NCBI GenBank assembly: GCA_030278955.1
Contig: JAOANR010000008.1
Span: 39,626,148-39,690,147, forward strand
Length of the DNA stretch: 64,000 nucleotides
Reading direction: 5' to 3'
Source of the DNA: Hygrophila difformis
Taxonomy: Eukaryota; Streptophyta; Magnoliopsida; Lamiales; Acanthaceae
Shown: one piece after another, positions 23,629 through 34,200 of the stretch
Layout: each line of letters opens with the position of its first letter
Position numbering within the stretch: the first letter of the stretch is position 1
Notes under the pieces: model-generated
Told to the model about the DNA's origin: nothing
The model's database searches: none
The model's input: the letters and a program-made list of their open reading frames with translations, nothing else
Translations under genes and position numbers: made by a program

Positions 23629-23787
23629 ATGGTTGATTTAATGGGGAACTGAACCATAAGCAAGAAAGGCAGTGAGTCAAACATCCTTCTTGATGGAGGG
23701 TAGGGCAAACACTGATTTAATTATGGCCTTCTAAATCGTCCTTCTAAGAAGGATGGTTGATTTAATGGGGAACTGAGGCATAGGCAA
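23629..23787. repeat. Pair of short direct repeats
   Basis: GGATGGTTGATTTAATGGGG plus AACTGA occurs near 23628 and again near 23752, about 124 bases apart. It lies just upstream of the Helitron-like terminus at 23824. Confidence 0.7.
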
Positions 23788-23798
23788 GTAAATATGTT

Positions 23799-23824
23799 GT
23801 GCGTAGAACATCGCACTTGGCTAG
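23799..23824 (+). mobile_element. Possible Helitron 3' terminus (hairpin then CTAG|T)
   Basis: GTGCG (23799-23803) and CGCAC (23812-23816) form a 5-bp stem, followed by TTGG and CTAG at 23821-23824, with T next. Helitrons end in CTRR after a short hairpin and insert before T. The 8-base distance from stem to end is a little short and no 5' TC end was found, so this is weak. If real, the Helitron would include the RRM fragment to the left. Confidence 0.35.
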
Positions 23825-23825
23825 T

Positions 23826-23846
23826 ATATATATATATATATATATT
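23826..23846. repeat. TA dinucleotide microsatellite
   Basis: About ten TA repeats follow the possible Helitron end. Confidence 0.85.
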
Positions 23847-24799
23847 AGCAAGTGGGTGAATTTCACATATTTAGAATGATTTTGGTTTCACTTTTCATGT
23901 TTAGCTTCATCTCAAGAAATGAACTTCGTTGGAGCAAAAAATATTGAATGATGTGGCGCGTATTCAGTACAACAGAAAGATTGCAAGAAGGTCTGAAGAA
24001 GGATCGCGTTTTAACCCATTGATCGTAGAAGATTTTCTATGGGATAATGAATGGGTTTGTAATACTAATTCTGTTTCCATGTTGACACCCATAGCAGCAA
24101 AGACAATGGCGAAATTGTCCTCTTCTCCACCACCCTGCATCATACAGTACGTAATAAGAACCAGGCTAACAAAGAATCAATCAATCCCCTTCAAATAACA
24201 AATGGAGCCTATAAAAATGATATTCCATGATAGTGTTCAACGCCTCATAATACGGTGTAACTATCCTTAAGAATCAAATTAGGTGACACCAATAAAACTA
24301 AATGATACAACAATAGTACAGGCTTACAACAGAGAAACATGTATCAAAACTCAAGTTTTCGGCTGAAAACAACTCATGTTTGTAAAATACCTCAAGAAGA
24401 TTATCTGATTTCTCCAGTCATTTGACCAAACCAGCCTGGCGACATAGCTGAGCAACTAATTCATTGTGGGGAAGGCCAGCAGCAGAGAAAAAAGGAATTT
24501 TCTGTCCACGGGCAATAGAGTTCATGACATCAATTGTTGAAATTCCTGTTTGTATCATTTCCTCTGGATAGGTTCTCTCACTTGGATTGATTGAACTCCC
24601 TGCAATAAAGTGTAAATCAAACATATGACCACCTGACAATATATATACACCAAATGCAGTGTTGGTTTCATTGACACTTGCCAGATATATCCAAGTAAGC
24701 CTCAGGAAGAATAGGAGGGCCATTGTCAATAGGTTTCCCAGAACCATTAAAGATACGACCAAGCATGTCCAATGAAACAGGTGTTTTTAAAACCTGCAA

Positions 24800-26040
24800 T
24801 CAAGTTGAACAATTTTTATGATAAAAGGACCATAAACAAAGTGAAATGTGCATGGAATCAATCTCATTCAACAGAAATGGTAATAAACACATAATTTGGG
24901 GAAAAGAAATCAGATTCCAAACAAAAATTCATGAATTCATAACCCTAAATTATCAAAATTCAAGTTCACAATCACTGTAGGCCAAATACAGAAAACCAGT
25001 CATAATATACTAAGGAGGCTCAAATTCCCTCAAGTAACTAACCAGAAAATGCTTCATCCCACAAATAATCTCTTAGAATGAAAAAGATAACAACAAAATC
25101 CAATAACAGTGAAAAGGAAAAAGTTGCAAGCAGAGTAACACAAACAATACAAGTTCATCTCATTAATTGACTTTAGAACGTATAAATGATGCAACACAGA
25201 TGACACAAAAAAATACAGGAGGCACAAAAAAATACAGGAGGCAGCAAATCAGTAAATACTTTTTAGGAGTGATGTGAAGGGCAAAGATGACTAATTTCTA
25301 TGAGCAAACTATATAGCATTTGCAGATTTTGGGTGCTCTGTGCTCATAAATTAAAATGTCACATTTCCATTAATTAAGAGTTTGAAGTACTATAAATCCA
25401 AATTCAGGCCCTTTTATATATAATCACCAGATTCAATTTGTGATAATTAAGGATTATGGGAATGGAAAGGCTGATGTAACTATCATCTGAAAAAGGAAAA
25501 AGTTAAAGGAAATTTGAAGAACATTCTCTTTCTCTTCTGAAGTACATAGTGGAGGGAACTTTTAGAATCTGGGCTTATTCTACTTCATCCAGATAGGAGA
25601 GCATATAGGCTACTACTCCACACAGGACCCATCCTTGCGTAAAGATATTAATCATGAAACATTGGTGGGGGGGGGGGGGGGGGTACCTACACAGTAACCT
25701 AGACAGTTGTATATTTGTTGTCTATTCCAGAAGTTCCTTCAAAAACCTGCTCAAAAAGAATGAAGAAGAAAAACAGTGCTCTGCATGCATCTCTCCAAAT
25801 TCTTGAAATTATTCAAAAATAACTAAAATAGCTGAAAATAATAGATAAAATCAAGGTAAACCCGAAGTATGAAGCTCTAGAACTCTGTTTAGAAGAGGCT
25901 GACAAGAGATGACAAAAGATGTGGCTATTTATTGGGATGAAGCTATTATCCCAAAATGCATCATGCAAATGAAGCAGTAAATTACTAATATGGAAGTGAG
26001 TGCAGAATTATTGAGAGGAAATAGCATGATGAACCATCAA
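24800..26040. other. Intron-like sequence inside the V-ATPase B fragment
   Basis: No exon matching the expected segment between VVQV and VLKT was found here. The stretch has a 17-base G run at 25667-25683 and a near-tandem pair of AAAAAATACAGGAGGCA at about 25208-25245. Otherwise it is unremarkable A/T-rich DNA. Confidence 0.4.
25667..25683. repeat. Homopolymer run of 17 G
   Basis: Seventeen consecutive G follow TTGGT. It may be an assembly weak point or a recent microsatellite. Confidence 0.9.
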
Positions 26041-26869
26041 AGATCCACACCTGAACAACGGTCTATTCTCCATCAACTTCCAAGACTTGTCCACGTCGGG
26101 TTGTTCCATCTCCTAGACGAATGTTAACAATTTCCTGGTACTTGGGTCCCTGGAATGGTTTGGAAAAAGAAATTTAAATGGTTTATGGTCCAGATTAGCA
26201 TCCATAAGGCTTATGCCATATACAAAGAATACAAGATATCAGAGTGAGCATTTTACCTTGACTTTGTCCAGGATAAGCAGAGGTCCAGCAACTCCAGAGA
26301 CAATTCTATATTCTGCTTATACGAACACAGAAAGTGAAAACAAAAATTGAGTACATTCAAGGTGGGCAACCACTAAAGAAGTAGCAAATTGAATAATATA
26401 GAATATCCATTTAAAAAAATAATTTCACGCCAATGAACAGTTGTCAGAATAAGTTCATCAATATTAAAAGAAGGACGGAATAAATGGCAAATAATTAGAA
26501 AATAATAAATCTAAGAAAAGAACAAATCCATGCTTGACTTCGAAAAATGCAGAGGATAGTTTAACTCCAAGTCACTCATAAAAACAATTATCTCAAAAAG
26601 AACAAGAATGCAAAAATGCGAGGAAACTTAGAGTGCAAATTATCTCCTCCAAAGTGAGCTCAGTCCCCAAAACTATACATAGGGGCTGTTATTGAGATGA
26701 ATCTCTGTAGATTGAGCACAGTGACCAAATACATTTATAATCTATGCTGGGCATTTGTCCAGCTACAGGGAGCAGCTCCTGTGCACACGAAAACAAACAA
26801 TTACTCCAATGCACATAAAGGAGTGATAGCAAAACTAATAGAACCGACATAATGGGCCTAAGGTTAATT

Positions 26870-27171
26870 TCTTCCTCTTTTACCCCAGAGACTGTGGGTT
26901 GACTTGAGCTTTCGGAAATGTGACTTTCCTCTTGCTCAACATTTTTGTCGCTATCCGACAATGGTTCCTTTGAAGCAGTGCTTGAATCTGCTTCTTCATA
27001 TGTGACCACTTTAGCTTTTTGGGCACATTTCTCTTTGTTTACCAGGGAAGCTGATGCTTTCCTGATTGGCTCCAATACTGTTTCCCATAGTGCTGTCATT
27101 GCTATATGGGAGGTTCGTATATTGTTGCGGACCATGTCCACATCGCTCTGTTGTATTTGGCCAGCTGCTCG
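26870..27171 (-). pseudogene. Pararetroviral polyprotein C-terminal extension
   Basis: This is the open minus-strand part on the far side of the MITE from RNase H. Its frame is continuous with the RNase H C-terminus once the MITE and one copy of its TCG duplication are set aside. It is hydrophilic and rich in Glu and Ser, and loses protein-like character near 26870. The domain is not recognised. Downstream (26690-26865) the frame stays open but becomes hydrophobic and Cys/Ser-rich, and may be host DNA. Confidence 0.6.
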
Positions 27172-27353
27172 CACTACGGAAAAAAAGAGTTTTAGTGAGG
27201 AAAACAATTGTCACTGACTTGTCACTAAAAATGCTGTCACTAGCTTTAGTGACAAAATTCTGTCACTAAATCTAGTCGTTTTGTCACTAAATCTAGTGAC
27301 AGAAGTTTTAGTGACAACTGTTTTCCTCACTAAAAATCTTTTTTTTCGTAGTG
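27172..27353. mobile_element. CACTA-type MITE, 182 bp, TSD TCG
   Basis: The ends are CACTACGGAAAAAAAGAG and the inverted CTTTTTTTTCGTAGTG. The next bases (TTTTAGTGAGGAAAACA) also pair, and the interior is rich in GTCACTAAA / TTTAGTGAC words. The 3-bp duplication TCG (27169-27171 and 27354-27356) is perfect. CACTA ends plus a 3-bp duplication identify the superfamily. It sits inside a pararetroviral reading frame, so it arrived after the virus did. Confidence 0.93.
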
Positions 27354-27356
27354 TCG

Positions 27357-27855
27357 TGCATTGATCTCGAGCTGTCTAAATTGCTTTGATAGCTCCTTTA
27401 GGTTTTCTCTGAGGTGCCTGAATCTCGTAATGATGGAATCAGCTTCAAATGCTTCCATCTCTTGTCAAGAAATCTGCAAGAACATTTTCATGAGATTTTA
27501 TAACATCAATATCATAAGTATAATATTGACATTAGTATTATCAACTTTTAATACAAATTTCTTTGCAAGTAAGAATAAAGGCCATTTTTTAAATGTTTTC
27601 CTTTTCCATACTGCAAAGAATTCCTTCTCGTTAATATGCCAAAGTTTGGCTTGTTGTTCAGTGAACAACCCTCCTGTGTATCTACAGGGTTCTTGACCCG
27701 CAGTTGTTTTTCTCATGAGCACTCATGCCCATCGAAAATCATTGGCGTCTGTATAGACTACCAGCTCATCCTCATCTTGAGGTATCGCGAGTTTTGGCAA
27801 GCTATTACAGACTTGCTTTAGTTCGCGAATTCTCTCTGTATGGATTTCTTCCCAT
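27357..27855 (-). pseudogene. Pararetroviral RNase H
   Basis: Minus-strand reading shows a VYTDAND segment (first catalytic Asp), then after a TGA a HINEKEFFAVW segment and a KVDNTN segment, then after a frame change the end of the domain near 27430. At least one TAG (near 27855), one TGA (near 27720) and one frame change interrupt it. RNase H removes the RNA template during reverse transcription. Confidence 0.85.
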
Positions 27856-27857
27856 TT

Positions 27858-28694
27858 CTATCTAGAGCTTTCAGTCTCTTTCAGAAGTGGTCTAAAATCC
27901 TTTCTATATTTTGCAAGGTCTTTTATAAACATACCTGCAAAATTTACAACTCCCAAGAAACTCTGAAGTTGTTTCTTGTCCTTTAATATGTCAGGAAAAT
28001 TGCGGATTTTCTCCACAATGTGTTCCTGTAACTCTATTCCTGCTTCATCAATTTGAACTCCTAAGAATTCAATTTTATTAGCAGCTATTATAGCCTTTTT
28101 CTCAGAGAGAACAAGACCTTCCCTGTGACATGCATCTAAAAATATTTCAAGATGTTTAATATGTTCTTTAATATTTTGAGATGCAATTAGAATGTCATCT
28201 ATGTAGACAAACATGAACTCTAGATAGTCTTTAAATAGATTATCCATCTTTCTTTGGAATATCTGAGGCGCATTAGAAAGCCTCATTGGCATAACATTCC
28301 AAATATATTGTCCTTGTGGGGTGGAGAATGCTGTGAATTTCTTTGACTCATTCTCCATCTTAATCTGATACAAACCAGATTTGCAATCAAATTTAGAAAA
28401 TGCTTTAGCACCTTTGATGCAATCAATTAAGTGTTCTCTACTCGGAATGTAATAACCATCAAATTGTATTATTTTATTAATACCTTGATAATTTATTACC
28501 AACCTGGGTTTACCTCTTTTTATTTCACCGTGATTTCTTACCAAGAATCCAGGGCTACTATAAACTGAGACTCCAAGCTCTATAAGTTTAAGATCGATAT
28601 GCTCCTTGATAATTTGTTGCATATCTTTCTTATCCTGCATATTTATTAAGATAGGTTTGTATCGAACATACTCATATTTATATTGTTCTTTTAC
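27858..28694 (-). pseudogene. Pararetroviral reverse transcriptase
   Basis: A long open part of about 280 codons contains the RT blocks in order, including the YIDD active site and the downstream LGV and FLG motifs. It is in the same frame as the protease ORF upstream and is separated from it only by a TAG at 28695-28697. The two were therefore one polyprotein gene. It continues into RNase H after another stop near 27855. RT copies the viral RNA into DNA. Confidence 0.93.
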
Positions 28695-29438
28695 CTATAG
28701 AGTAGCTTCGATCTTGTTTTTATCCCACCATGCCAGAGGATCCTCATTAAAGTTTCTCTGGATAAGTCTTTTGACATTTTCGAGGGACAATTTAGTTTCC
28801 CCATCAATGTCTAATGAAGCTATATTCAATAATTTCATTTCCTGCATTGCTTCTTTGAAGTTTATAATTTCCTCAATAGAAGCTTCATCGAATCCTTGCT
28901 GTCTAAAAGACAACAAAGCCTTATCAAACTTTCTTTTATCCTGCATTTTTGGATGGGTTAGTTTGGCATCATTATCACCACGTTTTCTGCGAAATAATAT
29001 AGGCATTAATCTGTTGAATGCCTTTTCTCTGCGCAACACCTGTATCTCATTTCCACAACTTATGGTAAATATTAACAAATTTCTTTTGTTATCTTGAACA
29101 TATTTTGTAACGGATTGTATAAAATTATTATCTAACAAAATATCCGCTCTTGTATCATGAAAGTAAATAGGAGGCGTTTTTACCTTATACCAAGGTGTAC
29201 CAAATGCTCCTCCAATCATGATATTGGCCTGTCGCATACCCTTATTTAGTACTAAGATTTTTTGGGAAAAATCTTTTCCTGCAATAATGGGTAATGATTC
29301 CATAGCTTCGCTAGGGAAAACTTCTGGTTTTGCCGTGCAAAATACCTGATCCTGAATCAATATAAGCTGCAAAATATTCTGACTTATATTGTTTATATAT
29401 ATCCCTACTGAGATATAAATGGAAAATGGACTTGTCAT
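28695..29438 (-). CDS. Pararetroviral protease-containing ORF (247 codons)
   Basis: This ORF starts at an ATG whose ATGA overlaps the stop of the movement-protein ORF (29438-29435). The N-terminal half resembles the region before RT that carries the viral aspartic protease, but I could not point to a certain DTG or DSG active site. A degraded copy or a distant form is possible. The ORF ends at a TAG that lies in frame with RT. The second half is charged and helical and probably links protease to RT. Confidence 0.7.
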   Translation of the reverse strand: MTSPFSIYISVGIYINNISQNILQLILIQDQVFCTAKPEVFPSEAMESLPIIAGKDFSQKILVLNKGMRQANIMIGGAFGTPWYKVKTPPIYFHDTRADILLDNNFIQSVTKYVQDNKRNLLIFTISCGNEIQVLRREKAFNRLMPILFRRKRGDNDAKLTHPKMQDKRKFDKALLSFRQQGFDEASIEEIINFKEAMQEMKLLNIASLDIDGETKLSLENVKRLIQRNFNEDPLAWWDKNKIEATL

Positions 29439-30682
29439 TTAATTCTGATGGTGTGACCCTTCAGATTAAATTCTATACCATTATCCCTTCTTACCCGTGG
29501 TTTATGATTTTCGAGAAAACTTAATCCCAAAATCATAACCCCATTGTCTTTTCCGGCGGTGCCTAAGACTCTGATCTCGTGTCCTGCAATTTCAATGGTT
29601 CCTTCATAGGTTCCAATTGATGGCTGCTGCAAGTAGTATAAGTCATCACATGGAAAACGGTTAATCTTTTCAGTGATGTCAAATATTACTCGTATTTCTT
29701 TCCATCCTTTAGGGCATTTAATCTTTATATTATCTACCCCAATGGATTGAGGAGTTAGGTCTTTGATGAACTCCTTTCCTTTATATGCCATAATTCTGTC
29801 TTCCAAAAAAGACATACGCCTTGTGTACTCAATTCTAGCACTCGTTGATCTGTCTAGAATTGGATGATCTCTTATCTGTATGTCTACTCCTCCTAACCTT
29901 GGAATCTGGGTAGGATTTGGAGTCATGACTTTAGCAAATTCCTTGAAAATTCTAGGAATTTCTATATATTCTTTCCTAAGAAATAAGTCAGAATGATGAC
30001 TATTGGAAAGTGCATAAGAAATTCTATAAGTTATAGAATATGGCCTATTCCCTTCTTTCATCAGATCTTTTCTTTTGAAATCCTGATGAAGGGTTAGCAC
30101 TCTGCTAAAATCTTGGTCGGCTAAGTTATAGGAAATTCTGGGATGAATGTCAAACATTAGCTTCCCTGCATATAAATTTCCTACTATAGTCCCAAGAAGA
30201 CCATCTCTAAGGTTATTGATTCTTCTATCAGTGACTGATAGATGTAATTCAGAATCAATTCCTTCTTTGAAGGTTGCCTTAATTACTACTTCAATGGCTC
30301 CTATGTGGATCCATTTCATAGTAATGGCAATTTCTTCTTTCATTCTGCTTAATTCCTCAAGAATTTCTTCTTTAGGAATTAATTGCATATCCACAACATT
30401 ACAAGTAAGTTCCATAGGAATTGCAAACTCACCTCCACTTACCTTGTAGAGAATGTTATGTCTTCTCTGGTTAAGTCCCATCTGATTAAGAACTCGTCCA
30501 ATCCCGCCAATTCTGAATCCGTCATATGGGCTGAGGTTGGAATCTTGCCGCATTATTCTTTCCATGGTTCGATTCGAGATCGTCATCCTTGAAAAGAATC
30601 CAGACAGGTTTTCAGTGGTCTGAATCTTGTCTTCTTCAGTCAGACTCGGTTGAAGATCCATCTGAATATGAGTCCGAGTCAC
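29435..30682 (-). CDS. Pararetroviral movement protein ORF (about 415 codons)
   Basis: The ORF is open for over 400 codons. The first in-frame ATG is at 30661; the frame extends up to a GTG at 30682. Length, position between coat protein and protease, and a 30K-type mix of strands in the middle agree with a cell-to-cell movement protein, which widens plasmodesmata. It overlaps the coat ORF upstream and the next ORF by ATGA downstream. It is surprisingly intact for an endogenous copy. Confidence 0.8.
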   Translation of the reverse strand: MTRTHIQMDLQPSLTEEDKIQTTENLSGFFSRMTISNRTMERIMRQDSNLSPYDGFRIGGIGRVLNQMGLNQRRHNILYKVSGGEFAIPMELTCNVVDMQLIPKEEILEELSRMKEEIAITMKWIHIGAIEVVIKATFKEGIDSELHLSVTDRRINNLRDGLLGTIVGNLYAGKLMFDIHPRISYNLADQDFSRVLTLHQDFKRKDLMKEGNRPYSITYRISYALSNSHHSDLFLRKEYIEIPRIFKEFAKVMTPNPTQIPRLGGVDIQIRDHPILDRSTSARIEYTRRMSFLEDRIMAYKGKEFIKDLTPQSIGVDNIKIKCPKGWKEIRVIFDITEKINRFPCDDLYYLQQPSIGTYEGTIEIAGHEIRVLGTAGKDNGVMILGLSFLENHKPRVRRDNGIEFNLKGHTIRIK

Positions 30683-32073
30683 TTCTTAGTTCTTCCTCGT
30701 AGATGCTTTCATCCGAGGGGATGTCTTCAAACTGATAGACTGGTACCAGCTTTCCATGGTAGACCGCTTCCACGATATCCTCTGTGGCTTCGTACATTCG
30801 TATCTCACGATTCTGAGGGCAATCGGGTGAGATATGACCTCTGGCTCCACACTTCCAACAGTTGCAGTCTTTGAAACTTTCGTTGGCTCGGGTATGGGCT
30901 CGTCTGAACGTTCTTTTTGACGTTGTTCCCCTCGTGCTTCTTGTTGCTGAGCTAGTTGAGCTTTGGGATGAACTCTTCGTCGTCCCCGTTCTTTGTCCAG
31001 CTTTGTATGATCTGGCCTTGCTCTTGGACCACCATGCTCTCCTTCTTCGGAATTGAGGTCTTCTGAAACTCCTGCTGTATGAGCCCCGGCTCTTCTTTTT
31101 TCTTCTGATTCTCCTATAATTGTAGGAAAATCATTATTCTAACAGCAAAGAGGGGTTCTTTTTATTTTACCTCTTAGTCTTTTGATATTCTTTTGGGTTG
31201 CTGCCTGTTGACACCATTCTCTAAGCTTATCCTTTAGGAAGGACATTCTCCGGGCTTTTGAGTCCACTGTACCAGGGGGTACTGTGTACGATTGGATCAA
31301 CATCTCTCTCCATGGGCTGCAGATCTATGCAAAGAACATGGGACATGCTACTTCAGCTGTCATTTTACTCCAAAAATAGTATTTACAAAACCAGTAGATA
31401 TATTCGTCTCTGCGCAAATACTTCTTAACTCCATACCCAATAGTGCTTGGGTATAGACTTTGATTTTTTCGGTTCTCTGTTCTTCAAAATAACCATCTCC
31501 TACAAAATGGGTTTTGAATAAGAGGCCAAATCTTTCGCATATTGTGCTTTTGGATTCTCCTTCGAGTATTTGCTCCTTTAAAGCAGCCGCGGAGTTTTTC
31601 CAGCCCAGCTTTGCCGATCCTTCGAGACTTAGCTCTATTAATCTGACAAAGGTTTCTTTATCGAGATCCAGGTTGGTTGCTGCAATCTTCATTGAAGCTA
31701 CCCATTCGTCGATCAGGTCTCCGATGTTTCGGAAGTCGATAACGTCGAGGTTCAGTGTTATACCATATGGATTTAATGGTTGTAACATCGTCTTGGCCCA
31801 CGGTGTGGATTCTGGTGCTCTACTTGGGTTCCGTCCTGGGTTTCGTCTTGCATTGAGATGCACCTCAGGATACCTGTTCATGTGGAAGTATGTACTTTCT
31901 CTCATTGGGACATCAGGCGGTCCATCGTGGGTTACGTTGGATCCTGATTCTTCCGCATAACCCAGCTGAAGAACTTCATTGGGTTTTACATTAACAAGAT
32001 CCATAATCCCAAGTTGGGAAAATGATTCTGCTAATTCTTGTAGATCTGATAGATCTGCCCTGGAAACACTCAT
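30636..32073 (-). pseudogene. Pararetroviral coat protein with basic tail and CCHC zinc finger
   Basis: The first part (32073-31360) is open for 237 codons and contains the conserved capsid core. After a stop at about 31360 and frame changes, a strongly basic Arg/Ser-rich stretch (about 31090-30900) and a CCHC knuckle, CWKCGARGHISPDC (about 30860-30817), follow. A short acidic Ser/Asp/Glu tail ends at TGA 30636. It starts by ATGA overlap with the upstream ORF. The order capsid, basic region, zinc knuckle is standard for the family. Confidence 0.85.
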
Positions 32074-32453
32074 TCGACTGTTTTCAGGAGATCGATCATA
32101 AGCTCTTCTTGTGATTTCTGCTTTGGAACCATGGTTGCTTTACCTTTTTGGTGTAAAGCTTGTACTGGTCCAAATGCATCTCTAATATTGGCTTGGTTAT
32201 TCTTTGAAGATCCAGGAATATCCTTCTGCCTTTTCTTGATATCCGAAATATCAAATTTCAGATTCATAATCTCTTTCTTTAGATCTTGAAATAATTTCAA
32301 GATCTCCTCTGTTGACTGATTCAAGTTATCTATTTTTCCAGGTATAATTAATACCCGGTTACCATAATCTTGAATCGTCTTTTGGATTTCTCTTAAGTCT
32401 TGTGATAACTTAGAGCTATCCGGATCAATTTCTTTCCAGTCAGTTCCTCTCAT
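32070..32453 (-). CDS. Small pararetroviral ORF with predicted coiled coil (127 codons)
   Basis: The ORF begins MRGTDWKEIDPDSS and is rich in Lys, Glu, Ile and Leu with heptad-like spacing over about residues 15-75, suggesting a coiled coil. Small coiled-coil virion-associated proteins occur at this place in several caulimovirid genera. It is followed by the coat ORF with ATGA overlap. It is the first ORF after the primer site. Confidence 0.65.
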   Translation of the reverse strand: MRGTDWKEIDPDSSKLSQDLREIQKTIQDYGNRVLIIPGKIDNLNQSTEEILKLFQDLKKEIMNLKFDISDIKKRQKDIPGSSKNNQANIRDAFGPVQALHQKGKATMVPKQKSQEELMIDLLKTVE

Positions 32454-32655
32454 TTTTATGAAAGAAATTAATTTTAATAATATATTGTCTTATAGACAAG
32501 TTCAAGAATTTCCTCTGGAAATTTCTATTTTTTATTTCCAAATTTTGGAAATAACTCGTAGGTTTCAAATTGTTTGAATCCATAAAATAATTAAGTCTTC
32601 ACCATTAAGAGATAGAATATTATAAATAATATAATTAATATGTTCTTCAATAAAA
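32454..32655 (-). promoter_or_regulatory. Pararetroviral leader region
   Basis: A/T-rich sequence lies between the primer site and the first ORF on the minus strand and has no long frame. A matching RNA leader would be expected here. Confidence 0.4.
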
Positions 32656-32672
32656 CCTAGGCTCTGATACCA
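32656..32672 (-). promoter_or_regulatory. tRNA-Met primer site of the pararetrovirus
   Basis: The minus strand reads TGGTATCAGAGCCTAGG, the Met-tRNA complement that marks the map origin of Caulimoviridae. Confidence 0.9.
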
Positions 32673-32719
32673 ATTTTCAAGTGCATTAGGAATCATTTGC
32701 ATAATGAAAAATTAAGTAT

Positions 32720-32945
32720 ATTGAGAAATGACTAAAGTAAATAAAGTCAAACTTTCTTGGGGTATGAATGAAATAAAGAAAAAGTTGTTGGGTTCCTTTA
32801 TTAATTTCCAATTGGGCGTATGGCCTAAATTTTACAAAACTGTGTTTGTTATGGCCTGTTTTCATAATTGTAACTTGTTATGGCCTAAAAGCGGAATAGC
32901 CTCCTTGTTATGGCCCTTTTTAATATTTAACCCTTTATGTTAAGT
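32720..32945. repeat. Dispersed repeat with recurring TTGTTATGGCC, copy 2
   Basis: The order is the same as in copy 1 at 22490-22725: GACTAAAGT, then GTATGGCCTAAAT, TTGTTATGGCCTG, CTTGTTATGGCCTAAAAG and CTTGTTATGGCCC. Both copies stand just before a run of host gene fragments. Confidence 0.6.
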
Positions 32946-32960
32946 AAAGGCTACAAACAG

Positions 32961-33622
32961 GAGAGCCCGTCAAATTCAAGGACCTGTGGGAGCAAACAGA
33001 AGGTATTTAACTATTTATTGATTTTGGATACAACACAGTTAATGCTTCTGTCGGAATCCTGATCTCCGAATTTTACTCTGGAGTGTTTTGTTCACTGTGC
33101 TTTGGAAATTTCTCTTCCAGGGAATTGTTGTTGTGGCGCTTTTGAGACATTTTGGATGTTTTTGTTGGTAATTTACAACCTAATCTCCAAAAATCATGGT
33201 TGGTGCATATGGATACTCCATTTGGCATTTTGAATGTGGCATTTGCTTGTGGTATCAAAGTTGGGAACTTGCCTTAGCACTTAGAGAAGCAAAGGAGAAA
33301 TTTGACTCTGCTGGAGTGAAATTAGTTGTTGTTGGCGTTGGTACTCCTGACAAAGCTCAACTTCTTGCTGAAAGGGTAATTAGCTTATCATTTTCACTTT
33401 GTTTCCAAGGTGATTAGCAGTGCAGATAAAAAGAGTAACGAGCATATGGCTGCATTAGCTTAGAAGTTCTTTGTAACTTGTAATTGATATTTTGTAATGT
33501 TGTATTGTAGGAGAATAATTGTTGGAATGACTCTATATGTTGGTTGTTCATTTAGGCTAATTTTTCCTTCCTGCCAATTACCATTTCCATTGGATTCCCT
33601 TTATGCGGACCCCGATCGTAAG
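32961..33622 (+). pseudogene. PRXL2/AAED1-like thioredoxin-fold gene fragment
   Basis: Exon-like blocks lie in order with mostly good splice signals: about 32961-32997 (EPVKFKDLWEQTE), 33119-33165 (IVVVALLRHFGCF plus a Cys-Cys), about 33269-33376 (WELALALREAKEKFDSAGVK onward to LLAER) and about 33576-33621 (LPFPLDSLYADPDRK). Together they match the N-terminal half of plant AhpC/TSA-domain AAED1 (PRXL2) proteins, with the redox Cys before WELA. The acceptor of the last block reads CAA instead of CAG. The transit-peptide exon and the C-terminal half are missing. It is a gene fragment and probably non-functional. Confidence 0.75.
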
Positions 33623-33699
33623 GTAATGTCTAACTGCAACCTGATTTGATTACAAACCAACAGACTGCCAATTTCCTATACTTTTATTTTGTGAATGTC

Positions 33700-34200
33700 G
33701 ACATTTATTTATCAGTGTTCCACCATTCTTTGAACCAAATCCACAAGCGCCAACAAAGCAGTGGTATGATTCTGCTTATTATTCGATGCTATGCTTATGC
33801 AATATTTCTGATTAACACTCCTATCTTCCTTTGCACTTACAATTGATGCTACATATATGCATATTCTATATAAGTTTTTTTATTCTCCATCTCTCATTCA
33901 TTTCTGTTTTCTTTGTTTTTTTCCCTCTTCAGCAGAAGAACCTTATCGGCGACCTTGAAGGTGTATTCATACATATCTCTCTTTTTAGCCTTTCTTTGTA
34001 TCCTTATTTGAAGCTTTTTACTTTTATCTGGCTCTGGAAAACAACAGACAGTGGTGTAATTGTTTGTTTCCTTGTGCACAGGCGCTGCTCGGTGCAGGCG
34101 AACCCTCAGTTTCCCAGGTTGCTGCGTTGTGGCTTGAAGATGAGGGTGATGCGGCCACTAGGCCTCTCCAAATGAATAGCAGAAGAGATGATAATGTATA
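33700..34200 (+). pseudogene. Unidentified exon-like fragments
   Basis: Three stretches look exonic. About 33715-33765 reads PPFFEPNPQAPTKQ and ends before GTATGA. About 33931-33959 is short, between TTCAG and GTGTAT. About 34082-34195 reads ALLGAGEPSVSQVAALWLED then EGDAATRPLQMNSRRDD. I do not recognise the family. Composition and splice context suggest a host gene or captured pieces of one. Confidence 0.4.

Larger units (their letters stand above)
24076..26312 (-). pseudogene. VHA-B: V-type H+-ATPase subunit B gene fragment (several exons)
   Basis: Minus-strand exons in the right order match plant V-ATPase B. About 26312-26258 reads YRIVSGVAGPLLILDKVK. About 26160-26050 reads [20 protein letters not shown] and QVLEVDGE, then an in-frame TAG. 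About 24795-24668 reads [19 protein letters not shown] onward. About 24601-24388 reads [18 protein letters not shown] through [19 protein letters not shown] to LEKSDNLLE. About 24145-24076 reads EEDNFAIVFAAMGVNMET. The N-terminal exon, the exon between VVQV and VLKT, and everything after NMET (roughly the last half of the protein) are missing. The subunit is the non-catalytic nucleotide-binding part of the vacuolar proton pump. The stop and the missing exons make this a pseudogene. Confidence 0.9.
26870..32680 (-). mobile_element. Endogenous pararetrovirus (Caulimoviridae-like), decayed
   Basis: A minus-strand viral genome copy runs from a Met-tRNA primer site (32672-32656) through a coiled-coil ORF, coat protein, movement protein, protease, reverse transcriptase and RNase H. 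No integrase is present and no LTRs flank it, as expected for plant pararetroviruses that enter chromosomes by host repair. Neighbouring ORFs overlap by ATGA at two junctions, which fits the coupled translation known in this family. The coat-before-movement order is, as I recall, that of cavemo- and solendovirus-type genomes; the genus is not certain. Stops, frameshifts and a MITE inactivate it. Confidence 0.9.

Noticed and set aside
28606..29097. Plus-strand open frame of 163 codons
   Set aside because: It is the antisense shadow of the pararetroviral polyprotein.
33196..33417. A 73-codon gene starting MVGAYGYSIWHF
   Set aside because: It reads through intron into the PRXL2-like exon; only the exon part is protein-like.
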